Positions 1 to 8,228 of a stretch of DNA of 64,000 nucleotides are shown piece after piece. The number at the start of each line of letters is the position of its first letter. The stretch's first letter is position 1. A program made the translations under genes and the position numbers. Below the pieces are notes generated by a model that saw only the letters and a list, made by a program, of their open reading frames with translations, did no database searches and was not told the origin of the DNA. Source of the stretch: Noviherbaspirillum suwonense (GTDB lineage Bacteria > Pseudomonadota > Gammaproteobacteria > Burkholderiales > Burkholderiaceae_D); assembly GCF_900182955.1 (NCBI RefSeq), contig NZ_FXUL01000030.1, positions 1 to 64,000 on the forward strand, in the 5' to 3' direction.

Positions 1-55
1 TATTGCCTCTTTGGAACGGTTTCTTCGCTCATCTCGACCTCCATGTACATAGAAA

Positions 56-900
56 TTAATCGATTTCTGCTGTACGTGGAACCGGGGCAAGGTCATTACT
101 ACCTTTGCGCTGGATGTGCATGCGCCAGCCCTGATTGCTCAGTTGCGCTTCGCGCTCGCTATCGACATAGCCCTTGTCGGCCAGGATGTCCCGGTTCGTG
201 TTGGCGGGATCGAGCACGTCCTCGAAGTGCGTGGTGTCGTGTTCGCTTGCCGTGCTCACCTTGATCTTGCGCACCAGCTTGTATCGCTTGTCGGCATTGG
301 CCGACACCTTATAGCCGAAGTAGGACTTGCCGTGTTTCTTGGTCCAGCGCGCATCCATATCCTTCTGGCGCCGTTTCGTTGGCTTCCAGTCAGCCGGCAT
401 CGCGCCTTCGCTGACGATGGCTCTCTCTTCCTTGCTCAGTGACTGCTTGGGCGCCTGCACGATGCTCGCGTCGATCATCTGGCCGCCGCGCGCAATGTAG
501 CCGTGCCTGGCCAGCTGGCGATTAACGGCATCGAACACGCTCTCGCTGGCGCCGGCTTGGATCAAGCGCTCCTTGAAGGTCCAGATCGTCGTCCGGTCCG
601 GGATCTGGCTGCTGGTGCGTAACCCGACGAAGCGCTGGAAACTCAAGCGGCCGAGCAGTTGGAATTCCATCTGCTCATCGCTCAAGTTGAATAGCTGCTG
701 AATCAACAGCACACGCACCATCAGCTCAGTGGGGAAAGGCGGACGGCCGCCGCGCTCGCGGCTGGGGCGCGGTGCCGCAAGGTCGAACGCCGCAGCAAGG
801 GCGGCAAGTCGACATGCTGCTCCATCACCTGCAGCGCATCACCAAGCCGGTTCAGCTTGGCTTCGCGCTCCTGGTCGGCAAACAGACTGGTCTTGATCAT
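56..900 (-). pseudogene. IS5-family transposase, frameshifted and 3'-truncated
   Basis: Remnant of a DDE transposase of the IS5 family. Translation from the ATG at 900 begins MIKTSLFADQEREAKLNRLG and is good for about 31 codons. A one-base deletion near 810 then shifts the frame, and the sequence continues in the frame that includes PTELMVRVLLIQQLFNLSDE down to 56. The first catalytic Asp (MIDASIV) and second Asp (ADKGYVDSE) are present. The last third, which should hold the catalytic Glu, is missing and replaced by unrelated sequence ending in a stop, so the protein cannot be active. The element abuts the truncated SDR gene to its right, and its insertion probably caused that truncation. No terminal repeats were identified. 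Confidence 0.85.
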
Positions 901-906
901 GAAAAG

Positions 907-1155
907 TTACGTCAAGTTCGAGGCGCCCACATTTTGCCAGACCCGCAGCGGTTTTTCGAGGTGCCCCTTGGTCACGTCGATTGTCAGACCAATCGCGGCA
1001 TAGCCCGCACTGCGAATTCTCTCGGCCGCCTCATAGGCGCCGCCAATGTCGGCAATCACCAACCGATGTCCGGCATGCGCGAGTTTTTCTGCAAATGCAT
1101 AGCCAATGCCTCTGGCACCGCCGGTAATAATAAAAACCTTGGTTTGCTCAGGCAT
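907..1155 (-). pseudogene. Short-chain dehydrogenase, N-terminal fragment
   Basis: Only 82 residues of an SDR survive: the beta-alpha-beta start with the nucleotide-binding TGGARGIG motif (about residues 11-18) and the following acidic turn (IADIGG). The fragment breaks off after an IDVT segment, where the IS5-type remnant begins. The NNAG and YxxxK catalytic parts are gone, so no enzyme activity is expected. A good ribosome site (GGAGAAGTC before ATG) shows that this was a real gene. It is the last member of the leftward monooxygenase/ABC-binding-protein/MarR/SDR operon. Confidence 0.8.
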
Positions 1156-1237
1156 GACTTCTCCGGGAGGAAATTGCAGTAAGTGGGATCTGTTGAAGGT
1201 GGCAATGCAACGGGGATCGCCTGGAACGTAAAGCCGC

Positions 1238-1996
1238 CTACTGGGCTAAATAACCGCCGTCTACCGGGTAATAGGCCCCAGTCACAAAGCTGGCACGGTC
1301 ACTGCTTAGCCATGCCGCGAGTTCTGCAATTTCTTGGGGGAAACCAAGTCGGCCCATCGGATGTTTGGCTGCAAGGCTGTGCAATGTCGCTGAATCCTTG
1401 AACTCCAGCATTGGCGTTGCAATATAGCCGGGGCCAACCGCGTTGATTCGAATGCCTTGTGAAGCGTAATCAAGGGCCGCGCTTTTCGTCAGGCCGATTA
1501 CACCATGCTTGGAGGCGACGTATGCGCTTAGATTTTGTCCTGCCACCTGCCCCATGACTGAAGCCGTGTTGACGATGGCGCCGCCCCCGGTTGCGATCAT
1601 GGCGGGTATCTGTGCTCTCAACCCATAAAACACGCCGGAGAGGTTAATGGCGAGCATTTGATCCCAGTCTTCCAATGCGATCTCTGCAGCCCGGCGGTAG
1701 ACTTTGCTCGGCCCAACGCTGATACCGGCATTATTGCAAGCAATATGAAGGCCGCCGAAATGTTCTTGCGCCTGTGCCACGGCGCGCCAATGATCGTCAG
1801 GATTTGCCGCATCAAGCTGGCAAAACTTTGCGACGCCGCCTGCCTTGAGGACCAGTGCGACGGTCTCCTCACCGGCGTCAACAGAACGGTCAGTAACAAG
1901 CACTTTTGCGCCATCTCGGGCAAGGGTCAATGCAATGGATCGCCCTATGCCCGATGCGGCACCTGTAACTAGAGCAACTTTATTTTCCAGCAGCAT
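1238..1996 (-). CDS. SDR family oxidoreductase
   Basis: Complete classical short-chain dehydrogenase of 252 residues, the usual family length. It has the Rossmann motif TGAASGIG (about 11-18), an Asp after beta-2 (VTDRS) that favours NAD(H), NNAG (about 88-91), the catalytic Ser region (NTASVMG) and YVASK with the Tyr/Lys pair. The C-terminal FVTGAYYPVDGG is typical. It probably interconverts an alcohol and a ketone in the pathway served by the upstream Baeyer-Villiger-type monooxygenase, possibly supplying that enzyme's ketone. It lies 20 bp after the MarR gene on the same strand. The exact substrate cannot be read from the sequence. Confidence 0.88.
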   Translation of the reverse strand: MLLENKVALVTGAASGIGRSIALTLARDGAKVLVTDRSVDAGEETVALVLKAGGVAKFCQLDAANPDDHWRAVAQAQEHFGGLHIACNNAGISVGPSKVYRRAAEIALEDWDQMLAINLSGVFYGLRAQIPAMIATGGGAIVNTASVMGQVAGQNLSAYVASKHGVIGLTKSAALDYASQGIRINAVGPGYIATPMLEFKDSATLHSLAAKHPMGRLGFPQEIAELAAWLSSDRASFVTGAYYPVDGGYLAQ

Positions 1997-2016
1997 GTCG
2001 TTCTCGTTTCACGGTT

Positions 2017-2475
2017 TCAGTCAGCTTCGTCTTGCGATCTGGCGACGGCTTCAACGGCCGGCAGATTGCTCAAAAGCCGATGCAGGAACTTGATCATTAG
2101 ATCCCGTTCTGCGTCTGAGAACCCGCTAAGGAGCGCTTCTTCGCGCGCAAGCGCGGTTTCCAGTACGGTGGAATACATTGCTTTGCCAGCTTCCGTCGTC
2201 GCGTACTGTATTTTGCGCAGCCCGAAAGGCCGAGCCTCCACCAATCCCATGCCGTCGAGGCAGGTGAGACTCCTGCTGACCGCCCCCTTATCCAGACCGA
2301 TCAGCTGGCAGACCTCGGAACCGGTCGACCATGGGTAAAGTTCGATGTAGGCAAGCACTCGCCAGTCCGTTACGCCAAGATCGAATTTCTGGCGATAACG
2401 TTGAGAAGCGCTGCTCGATAGCTTGTTGGACACCCAAACCAGCAACGCGGGCACATAACGATTTAGATCGAGCAT
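2017..2475 (-). CDS. MarR family transcriptional regulator
   Basis: A 152-residue winged-helix regulator with the MarR layout: N-terminal dimerisation helix, then a helix-turn-helix (about residues 50-75, EVCQLIGLDKGAVSRSLTCL), a wing (RPFGLRKIQYATTEAGK) and a C-terminal helix. It sits inside the leftward operon, between the ABC binding protein and the SDR. MarR proteins usually bind short palindromes at their own operon promoter and are released by an aromatic or acyl ligand. The two GGTTG-N6-CAACC palindromes in front of the first gene of this operon are the best candidate sites. That regulatory link is inferred. Confidence 0.87.
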   Translation of the reverse strand: MLDLNRYVPALLVWVSNKLSSSASQRYRQKFDLGVTDWRVLAYIELYPWSTGSEVCQLIGLDKGAVSRSLTCLDGMGLVEARPFGLRKIQYATTEAGKAMYSTVLETALAREEALLSGFSDAERDLMIKFLHRLLSNLPAVEAVARSQDEAD

Positions 2476-2512
2476 GGGTTCAGGTCCGCTGACATTGGCG
2501 CAAGATCAGGGC

Positions 2513-3679
2513 CTATTGCCCTTCCTTGACGCCCACAAACGTATCGATGACGACGGGGACATACTGGTTGCCCTTTTTCTCGATTTTTGCGACGTACATA
2601 TTGGCCACCGCATCCCTCGTGTCCGGGTCGATTGTCAGGTCGCCGCGAGGACTCTTTATTTTCATGCCTTTCATAGCCGCCATGACTTTTTCCGGATCGA
2701 GCTTACCATCAAGCTTGCGGGTGACTTCGTAAATGGCCGCCATGCCGTCATAGCCGCCAAGAGCAATCGCGCCAGGATTTTTCCCCGCTATCTTCAGGTA
2801 GGCCGCTTTGTATTTCGTGTTTTCCTCGTTATCGAGCGTGTCGTAATACTGAATGGTATTGGTAATATGCACAGCAGTCTCGCCCATTGGCTTAATATAT
2901 TCTTCTGCAAGATCGGTTGTCGTCAGCAGCTTCATGCCCGCTTGGGGTAGGCCCCGCTCGACATAATTTTTCATGAATGAAACCATAGGGTCGCCTGACG
3001 GTACAAACAGATAGGCGGCGTCCGCGCCCGACTCTTTCAGGCGTTGAACATAGGGTGAATAATCAAGATTTGCCAGCGGCATCCGAGAATTGCCGATAAC
3101 TTTCCCACCCAGCGATTCAAACGCTTTCTGAAACGCGACTTCGCAGTCAATTCCCGGCGCATAGTCGGATACCATAGTGTAGACCTTGCGCACGCCATTC
3201 TTATATGCCCATTTCGCCATGGTGACCGAAGTTTGTGCATTGCTGTACGAAACCCGCGTAAGGTAAGGTGACTTTCCAGTCAGGCCGGATGCCGCGGCAA
3301 GCATGACAATGGTTGGCTTCTTGGCCTGCGTCGCAAGGGAAGCGACAGCCAATGCATCCGGGGACAGCGCGAAACCGGCAAGGAAATCCACTCGATCCCT
3401 GTTGACGAGTTCCTGCGCAAGCCGCTTTGCATTCTCCGGAGTGCTTGTCGTGTTATCGCGAACGATGATTTCCACCTTTTTCCCTGCCACGGTGTCCCCG
3501 TAATTTGCCATATACGCCTGCATCGAATGATGAAACCCCTGACCATATAGGGCGAATGCGCCCGACATTGGCGCAACCAAGCCAATTTTGATCGTCTCCT
3601 GAGCGGCCGCCGGAATGCAGAAGGCTACTGCAACGATGGTTGCCACGGCAGTTTTCAGCATTTTTGATAAGTAATTCAT
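2513..3679 (-). CDS. ABC transporter substrate-binding protein (branched-chain amino acid type)
   Basis: A 388-residue periplasmic binding protein type 1 (LivJ/LivK-like, Peripla_BP_6). A cleavable signal peptide is clear: MNYLSKMLK, a hydrophobic core, then a cleavage site near AAAQ. The mature start ETIKIGLVAPMSGAFALYGQ is the hallmark of the family. Proteins of this kind next to aromatic or acyl-CoA genes often bind aromatic acids or other carboxylates. No permease or ATPase genes are present nearby, so it must work with components encoded elsewhere or has lost its transporter. RBS GAGGAG precedes the ATG. It lies between the monooxygenase and the MarR gene. Confidence 0.88.
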   Translation of the reverse strand: MNYLSKMLKTAVATIVAVAFCIPAAAQETIKIGLVAPMSGAFALYGQGFHHSMQAYMANYGDTVAGKKVEIIVRDNTTSTPENAKRLAQELVNRDRVDFLAGFALSPDALAVASLATQAKKPTIVMLAAASGLTGKSPYLTRVSYSNAQTSVTMAKWAYKNGVRKVYTMVSDYAPGIDCEVAFQKAFESLGGKVIGNSRMPLANLDYSPYVQRLKESGADAAYLFVPSGDPMVSFMKNYVERGLPQAGMKLLTTTDLAEEYIKPMGETAVHITNTIQYYDTLDNEENTKYKAAYLKIAGKNPGAIALGGYDGMAAIYEVTRKLDGKLDPEKVMAAMKGMKIKSPRGDLTIDPDTRDAVANMYVAKIEKKGNQYVPVVIDTFVGVKEGQ

Positions 3680-3750
3680 GTAGGTCTCCTCGTATGGATC
3701 TTGTAATTTATAAGTGTTTGGTGACGTCGCTTTTTTCCGCGCATCAAGAT

Positions 3751-5367
3751 TCAGGAAAAGACAAAACCGTCATAGTCTTTCTGGGCGACTTCCTCAATGA
3801 TTTTGCGATAGGCCGGCACGCCGGCTACATATGGCATGAAGATTCGTGGTTTGCCTGGAATATTTGCGCCGACATACCAGGAGTTTCCGATGGGATAGAG
3901 CGTACGGTTTGCGACCTCGTTGACATGGTCTACCCATTTGTCTTCAGCACTTCCATTGGCCTCGACTCTTGCGCAGCCACGTTCCCTGATACGGCTGATG
4001 CAATCAGTGATCCAGTTTGCATGCGTTTCAATCGAGTGCACCATGTTGCTCAGTACCGATGGGCTTCCCGGACCGGTGATGATGAACAGATTGGGGAATC
4101 CGGAAATCGCCAGTCCCAGATATGTGCGCGGACCATGCGCCCATTTATCTTTTAAAGGCTGGTCTCCGATGCCGCGAATATCGATTTGCAGCAGCGCTCC
4201 GGTCATTGCATCAAAACCGGTGGCGAGGACGACCATGTCGAGTTCGAATTCACGATTCTGCGTGCGGAGTCCGTGCGCGGTAATTTCCTCAATTGGGGAT
4301 GCCTTAACATCTACCAACTCCACGTTGGGTCGATTGAAGGTCTCGTAATAATTCGTATCGACGCACAAGCGCTTGGTACCGAAAGGGAGATCGGGTTTTG
4401 GTGTCAGAAGCTCTGCTACTGCGGGGTCCTGGACGATGTTTTTGATCTTCGAGGCGATGAATTCCGAAGCATATTTATTTGCCTTTTTATCCCTCAACAA
4501 ATCGGAAAAGGCGCGCAGCATCCGAAAGCCGCCACCAGCACCACGCCAGCGAAACTCAAATTCAGCCTGGCGCTCTTCACTAGAGACCTCCAGTGCCGAG
4601 ACATCATTCGCGCTCAGGTACTGGCCGGTAATCGCTTCGCGCCCCCTCGCCCTCCGCTCCGCATAGTGCGCTTTGACTTCCCTTGAAAGCTCCCTCGATA
4701 CCGGTTCGTTTTGCGCGGGAACACTGAAGTTGGCGGTACGCTGAAATACGGTCAGATGCGCTGCTTGCTCGGCAATGATTGGGGCCATTTGCACGCCGCT
4801 TGAGCCGGTGCCGATTAGTCCAACTTTCTTGCCAGCGAACTGAACCGTATGTTTGGGCCAGGAAGAACTGTAATAAAGCTCGCCTTTAAAACGGTCGAGT
4901 CCTTTAATACTTGGCTTCTGCGGGATTGACAGGCAGCCTGTCGCCATGATGCAAAACTTCGCTTCGAAGGCTTCCCCGTTTGCAGTAGTAACGGTCCAAC
5001 AGTTACCTGATTCGTTGAAGATCGCTTGCTGTACTCTGGTATTTAACTGAACGTCGCGGCGCAGGTCGAAGCGATCCGCCACATGGTTAATGTAACGAAG
5101 GATCTCTTCCTGTGGAGCATAGCGCTCAGACCATTCCCATTCTTGTTCAAGCTCCTTGCTGAAGGAATAAGAGTAGTCGAAACTTTCCACGTCGCATCGA
5201 GCGCCAGGATAACGGTTCCAGAACCATGTTCCTCCGACTCCGTCGCCGGCCTCTAGGACGCAGGCCGTGAGCCCGATTTTGCGAAAGCAATATAACTGGT
5301 AAAGACCTGCAAATCCGGCGCCGACTATCACGGCATCAAATTTCTGTTTTGATTTACTGGTTGCCAT
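3751..5367 (-). CDS. Flavin-dependent monooxygenase, Baeyer-Villiger (type I) family
   Basis: A 538-residue FAD/NADPH monooxygenase. FAD site GAGFAG at 16-21, the early BVMO motif GGTWFWNRYPGARCD from about 45, and NADPH site GTGSSG at 186-191 are all present. The BVMO fingerprint reads FKGELYYSSSWP (160-171): the normally conserved His is Tyr166. The family inserts oxygen next to a ketone to give an ester or lactone in the cytoplasm. The altered residue leaves open whether this protein does so. The ATG at 5367 was chosen over an upstream TTG because GAGG lies 6 bases before it. It is the first gene of the leftward operon, preceded by two palindromes. Confidence 0.88.
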   Translation of the reverse strand: MATSKSKQKFDAVIVGAGFAGLYQLYCFRKIGLTACVLEAGDGVGGTWFWNRYPGARCDVESFDYSYSFSKELEQEWEWSERYAPQEEILRYINHVADRFDLRRDVQLNTRVQQAIFNESGNCWTVTTANGEAFEAKFCIMATGCLSIPQKPSIKGLDRFKGELYYSSSWPKHTVQFAGKKVGLIGTGSSGVQMAPIIAEQAAHLTVFQRTANFSVPAQNEPVSRELSREVKAHYAERRARGREAITGQYLSANDVSALEVSSEERQAEFEFRWRGAGGGFRMLRAFSDLLRDKKANKYASEFIASKIKNIVQDPAVAELLTPKPDLPFGTKRLCVDTNYYETFNRPNVELVDVKASPIEEITAHGLRTQNREFELDMVVLATGFDAMTGALLQIDIRGIGDQPLKDKWAHGPRTYLGLAISGFPNLFIITGPGSPSVLSNMVHSIETHANWITDCISRIRERGCARVEANGSAEDKWVDHVNEVANRTLYPIGNSWYVGANIPGKPRIFMPYVAGVPAYRKIIEEVAQKDYDGFVFS

Positions 5368-5438
5368 AGTCGTCCTCGTTCCCAATATTTTGATTAGCAG
5401 CCGATCCTAGGCTCATATTCCATTAATGCAATATTAAA

Positions 5439-5464
5439 TATTAGGTTGAACTTGCAACCTAATA
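5439..5464. promoter_or_regulatory. Palindromic operator candidate 1 upstream of the monooxygenase operon
   Basis: Perfect inverted repeat with 10-base arms TATTAGGTTG and CAACCTAATA separated by six bases. The core GGTTG-N6-CAACC recurs at 5486-5501, with centres 42 bp apart (about four helical turns). The site lies 72 bp before the monooxygenase start codon. It is a likely target of the operon's own MarR protein; this is inferred from position and symmetry. Confidence 0.6.
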
Positions 5465-5485
5465 AAGCACAGACTAAGCGCGATT

Positions 5486-5501
5486 GGTTGATCAGTCAAC
5501 C
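5486..5501. promoter_or_regulatory. Palindromic operator candidate 2 upstream of the monooxygenase operon
   Basis: GGTTG-N6-CAACC, the same core and spacing as the site at 5439-5464. Read leftward, the TTGACT inside this site could be a -35 box with TAGTCT 17 bases later as a weak -10, which would place the site on the promoter. The right edge is close to the IS1182-type remnant, so the original upstream region may be shortened. Confidence 0.5.
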
Positions 5502-5765
5502 TATAAATACGGTTTTCGCTGCTAGCAAAGACCAAAGTCTGTTGGTCAAGAACTGACGAGATGATTGGCACGGCACAACTTGAACCATGTTACGACGCCC
5601 AGTCTTGGCCGGCATAGCACCCTCGAAGCCAAGGGTAGCAAGGTGAAGACTTTCGACGAACACATCGACGACGCGCACGGGATTGTCCTCGTTGACGTAA
5701 TCGTCGAGCCGCTCCGGAAACAGGGTTACCTGACTACGTTCTTGCTGCTCGATGAACCGTTTCAT
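5502..5765 (-). pseudogene. IS1182-type transposase, N-terminal remnant
   Basis: Reading from the ATG at 5765, the first about 55 residues (MKRFIEQQERSQVTLFPERL, then DDYVNEDNPVRVVDVFVE and LGFEGAMPAKTGR) match the conserved N-terminus of IS1182-family transposases. After TGR the similarity stops, and the frame ends near the second GGTTG/CAACC palindrome. No catalytic residues remain. It sits immediately upstream of the monooxygenase promoter and may have replaced part of the original upstream region. Confidence 0.75.
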
Positions 5766-5943
5766 CCCATGCTCCCATGGTGCCTTGAGTAATTTTATTA
5801 AATGCCGCAATGGGTTGGCCGGTAAGTAGAAAGACCAAGTCACGTAAACAAAGTTAGAAACATGTGTTTTGACACAGTCTGGGCCGAACCCAGCCTCTCA
5901 GGGCAAGAAAAGCAACTCGCCAAGGTACAAATCTGGCGGATTG

Positions 5944-6477
5944 TCACGAGAGGCCGAGGTGAGTCGCGCCGAGCAGCATTCGAGAGGATTGAACAGTTGC
6001 CAGCGGCAAAAACAGGGTAATCGGTGAATCTGGCAGAGCAATGAAGCCATGATTGCCGTAGAAAGCCGCTGCGGCCTCGTCCTTGGCATCCACCATTAAA
6101 GCAAAAGCAGCAATCTCGGAGCGGGCTGCGCGGTCGAGCGCATCGGCCAGCAGCGCGCCGCCTAGACCCTGCCCCTTAAAAGCCTGATCAACCGCTAAAC
6201 GGCCCATGCGAACCGCTGGCACGGTCGGATAACGTGGCAGCTTCTTGCCTGTGCTGGCCGGAAGATCGGATAGCAGCAGGCTTGCCGACGCGAGCGTGTA
6301 ATAGCCTACGATGCGCTGACCTTCGGCCAACGCCACGAAACAGGCGGCCACACGGCGCCGAACGTCTTGGGTGACTTGTTCCCGCAAGTAGCGGTTCAGT
6401 GGCCCCGAATCGCTGTTGAACGCGGCACAGCCATGCGCAATATCGAGTGCCGCGATACGGAACGGCGCGCTGCTCAT
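5944..6477 (-). CDS. GNAT-family acetyltransferase toxin of a DUF1778/GNAT toxin-antitoxin pair
   Basis: A 177-residue GNAT-fold acetyltransferase. The acetyl-CoA pyrophosphate loop is seen as GRLAVDQAFKGQGLGGALL (about 111-130), followed by the VDAKDEAAAAFYGNHGF segment typical of the TacT/AtaT toxin group. Known members acetylate the amino group of charged tRNAs and stop translation. The start overlaps the end of the antitoxin gene by 4 bp, the usual coupling in these modules. Length and motifs look complete, so the toxin is probably functional. Confidence 0.85.
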   Translation of the reverse strand: MSSAPFRIAALDIAHGCAAFNSDSGPLNRYLREQVTQDVRRRVAACFVALAEGQRIVGYYTLASASLLLSDLPASTGKKLPRYPTVPAVRMGRLAVDQAFKGQGLGGALLADALDRAARSEIAAFALMVDAKDEAAAAFYGNHGFIALPDSPITLFLPLATVQSSRMLLGATHLGLS

Positions 6478-6755
6478 TCAACGCGTAAGAGCTTGCGGTG
6501 ACGAGCGAAGGCGCGTTCCAAGGCTGGGGCAGGTTGCGGCGGCGACAGCAGCGCCTGTGCAAAGCACTCTTGATCACCCATCGACAACCGGATGATTTCG
6601 GCTTGCTCAATCGCACGTTGCGCAGCGTCCTGAACGGCAGCAACCACGAAATCGGTCATGGTTCGCCCCTGAAGTTCAGCAGCGCGCTTAAGCATCGAAT
6701 GCAGATCAGTGCTGATGCGAGCTTCGAGACGGGCATTAGAGTTGGTTGCGGGCAT
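6474..6755 (-). CDS. DUF1778 ribbon-helix-helix antitoxin
   Basis: A 93-residue antitoxin partner of the GNAT toxin. The N-terminal ARLEARISTDLHSMLKRAAE region is a ribbon-helix-helix DNA-binding domain. The acidic/hydrophobic C-terminus (LSPPQPAPALERAFARHRKL) would wrap the toxin. The ATG at 6755 is preferred over an upstream GTG because AGGAGG lies at good distance before it. Such antitoxins repress their own operon. An imperfect palindrome just upstream is a candidate site. Confidence 0.85.
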   Translation of the reverse strand: MPATNSNARLEARISTDLHSMLKRAAELQGRTMTDFVVAAVQDAAQRAIEQAEIIRLSMGDQECFAQALLSPPQPAPALERAFARHRKLLRVE

Positions 6756-6777
6756 AGGATTGTCCTCCTGACGGAAT

Positions 6778-6798
6778 TGTACGGCAATTCGCCGCACA
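6778..6798. promoter_or_regulatory. Candidate autoregulatory operator of the toxin-antitoxin operon
   Basis: Inverted repeat with 8-base arms TGTACGGC and GCCGCACA (one mismatch) around AATTC, placed 22 bp upstream of the antitoxin start. The position and symmetry fit a ribbon-helix-helix binding site. No experimental motif was compared. Confidence 0.4.
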
Positions 6799-7359
6799 CA
6801 TCAACCGCAGTTCTCGGAGTTTCTAATGAGGCTAGAAAACTGCTTATGGCCATCTGGGACCCAGAGCGGGGCGGTCTGCATTCATTTAAAAAAAACGCTG
6901 AGCACTGCCGTTGGCGACAATGGCTGGCTTTCGCTAGGCGACTGATGAGACCTTTTTCCTCCGTACTATGCGCGGCGTTCGCTGACCTATCAGCTCATCC
7001 CGTGATTGCAAGCGCTTTCGTCCTATTATTGGGTTGAAAGCGTTTACTACCAGTGATTTCTGCAAATTTGTCGGTTGTTTAACGTACCCAAGGCGCGCAG
7101 ATGCTGAGCTCCCGTCATATTTCAGCGCAACTAGATAATCCTCTCCTACTTTCCTATACCAAAGTGTCGAATCAGTCGATGTCGAGCGCTGCAAAAACTC
7201 TGGCCAGCGTGAGATAATACTGTATTTATATACAGTAATTCTGTAGCTATCTTTCTAATTTTCATAAGCAACGACTTGCTGAGACGCCTTCGCATACCGG
7301 CAATCTGTATGTCGAGGTCTGGTCACAGTGACGATTGAGCAGATGACATTGCAGGGCTA
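6799..7359. other. Intergenic stretch without a convincing gene; holds a LexA-like box
   Basis: About 560 bp between the toxin-antitoxin promoter and the IS427-type element, more AT-rich than its surroundings. The only open frame of note is a leftward one of 86 codons (6934-7194). It would start with a non-ATG codon and matches nothing I recognise. It begins about 24 bp downstream of the LexA-like palindrome, so it is noted but not called. Any rightward gene controlled by the box would be interrupted by the insertion element at 7360. Confidence 0.5.
7218..7237. promoter_or_regulatory. LexA (SOS) box, near consensus
   Basis: TACTGTATTTATATACAGTA differs at one position from the textbook gamma/beta-proteobacterial LexA operator (TACTGT, alternating AT core, ACAGTA) and has the required CTGT-N8-ACAG form. 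No recognised SOS gene follows on either side. On the right the sequence is cut by an insertion element about 120 bp away. Confidence 0.65.
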
Positions 7360-8226
7360 GGGCGTGGTGACATTTACTGGAGCCAAATTACTGATGCGGC
7401 CAGAGCAATAAACGATGTGAATCGTGAGTCAAGCTTGTCATAGCGTGTCGCGACGCGTCTGAACTGCTTGAGTTTGGCAAAGAAGCGCTCGATTAAATTG
7501 CGATTGCGGTACTGGTGCTTGTCGAATGCCCGCTGATTTTTACGATTTGTTTTCGGCGGGATGACGGCCTTGGCGTCTTTGCTGTCGATATACGCGAGCA
7601 GCGCATCAGCATCGTAAGCTTTGTCGGATAGGACCGCGCCTGGCTGCATTTGCTCTATCAGTGTCTGTGCATGTGTTATGTCGGCGACTTGTCCGCCGGT
7701 GAGCGTGAAGCGCGCCATTTGGCCGAGCCCTTCGACACAGGCATGGATCTTGGTCGTCAAACCTCCCCGAGAACGTCCCAGAGCCTGTTCGCCCTTCTTT
7801 TTGGCAGCCCCGGCAGCGTGCTGGTGAGCCCGCATGACGGTGCTGTCGATAAAGACTTCTTCGCAGTCGGCATCCTCACTTAAGAAGGCAAAGATGTTTT
7901 GCCAAACGTTCTTGTCAGCCCAGCGGGCAAAGCGAACATAGATGCTGTTCCATGGGCCGAATGCCGTTGGGAGATCGCGCCAAGGGCTACCAGTGCGTGC
8001 GATCCACAACACCGCTTCAATAAAGAGACGATTGTTCGCGCCGCTGCGGCCTCGGTCGTCAGCCTTTCCCTGCAAAAGCGTTTCGATTTGTACCCGCTGA
8101 TCGTCCCGCAACAGCGTTCGCAACATCCTTGCCCCGTCCAAAGACAAGGATGTAGATGTGAATCAGCCAAAATCAACCAGTCCGATCGGCTTCTTCCATA
8201 CCGGCCCTTCAAATGTCAACACGCCA
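7360..8226 (-). mobile_element. IS5-family (IS427-type) insertion sequence, complete
   Basis: An 867-bp element with terminal inverted repeats. The left end reads GGGCGTGGTGACATTT and the right end, on the opposite strand, TGGCGTGTTGACATTT. Both ends are flanked by TA (7358-7359 and 8227-8228), as expected for a 2-bp target duplication in the IS427 group. It contains one intact transposase gene filling most of its length. Confidence 0.8.
7374..8147 (-). CDS. IS5-family (IS427 group) transposase
   Basis: Intact 257-residue DDE transposase. The catalytic triad is visible: Asp in EEVFIDSTVMRAHQ, Asp in GAVLSDKAYDADALL, and Glu in RNRNLIERFFAKLKQFRR, with the GRSRGGLTTKIHACV signature between the first two. 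The length is normal for single-frame IS427-group elements, with no stops or frameshifts, so this copy may still be mobile. The stop codon lies just inside the left terminal repeat. Confidence 0.93.
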   Translation of the reverse strand: MSLDGARMLRTLLRDDQRVQIETLLQGKADDRGRSGANNRLFIEAVLWIARTGSPWRDLPTAFGPWNSIYVRFARWADKNVWQNIFAFLSEDADCEEVFIDSTVMRAHQHAAGAAKKKGEQALGRSRGGLTTKIHACVEGLGQMARFTLTGGQVADITHAQTLIEQMQPGAVLSDKAYDADALLAYIDSKDAKAVIPPKTNRKNQRAFDKHQYRNRNLIERFFAKLKQFRRVATRYDKLDSRFTSFIALAASVIWLQ

Positions 8227-8228
8227 TA

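Noticed and set aside
6880-6900. A-run near 6890 as a terminator
   Set aside because: No stable hairpin precedes it in either direction.
6934-7194. Leftward 86-codon open frame just downstream of the LexA-like box
   Set aside because: No ATG start, no clear ribosome site and no family resemblance. Kept only as a possibility in the LexA finding.
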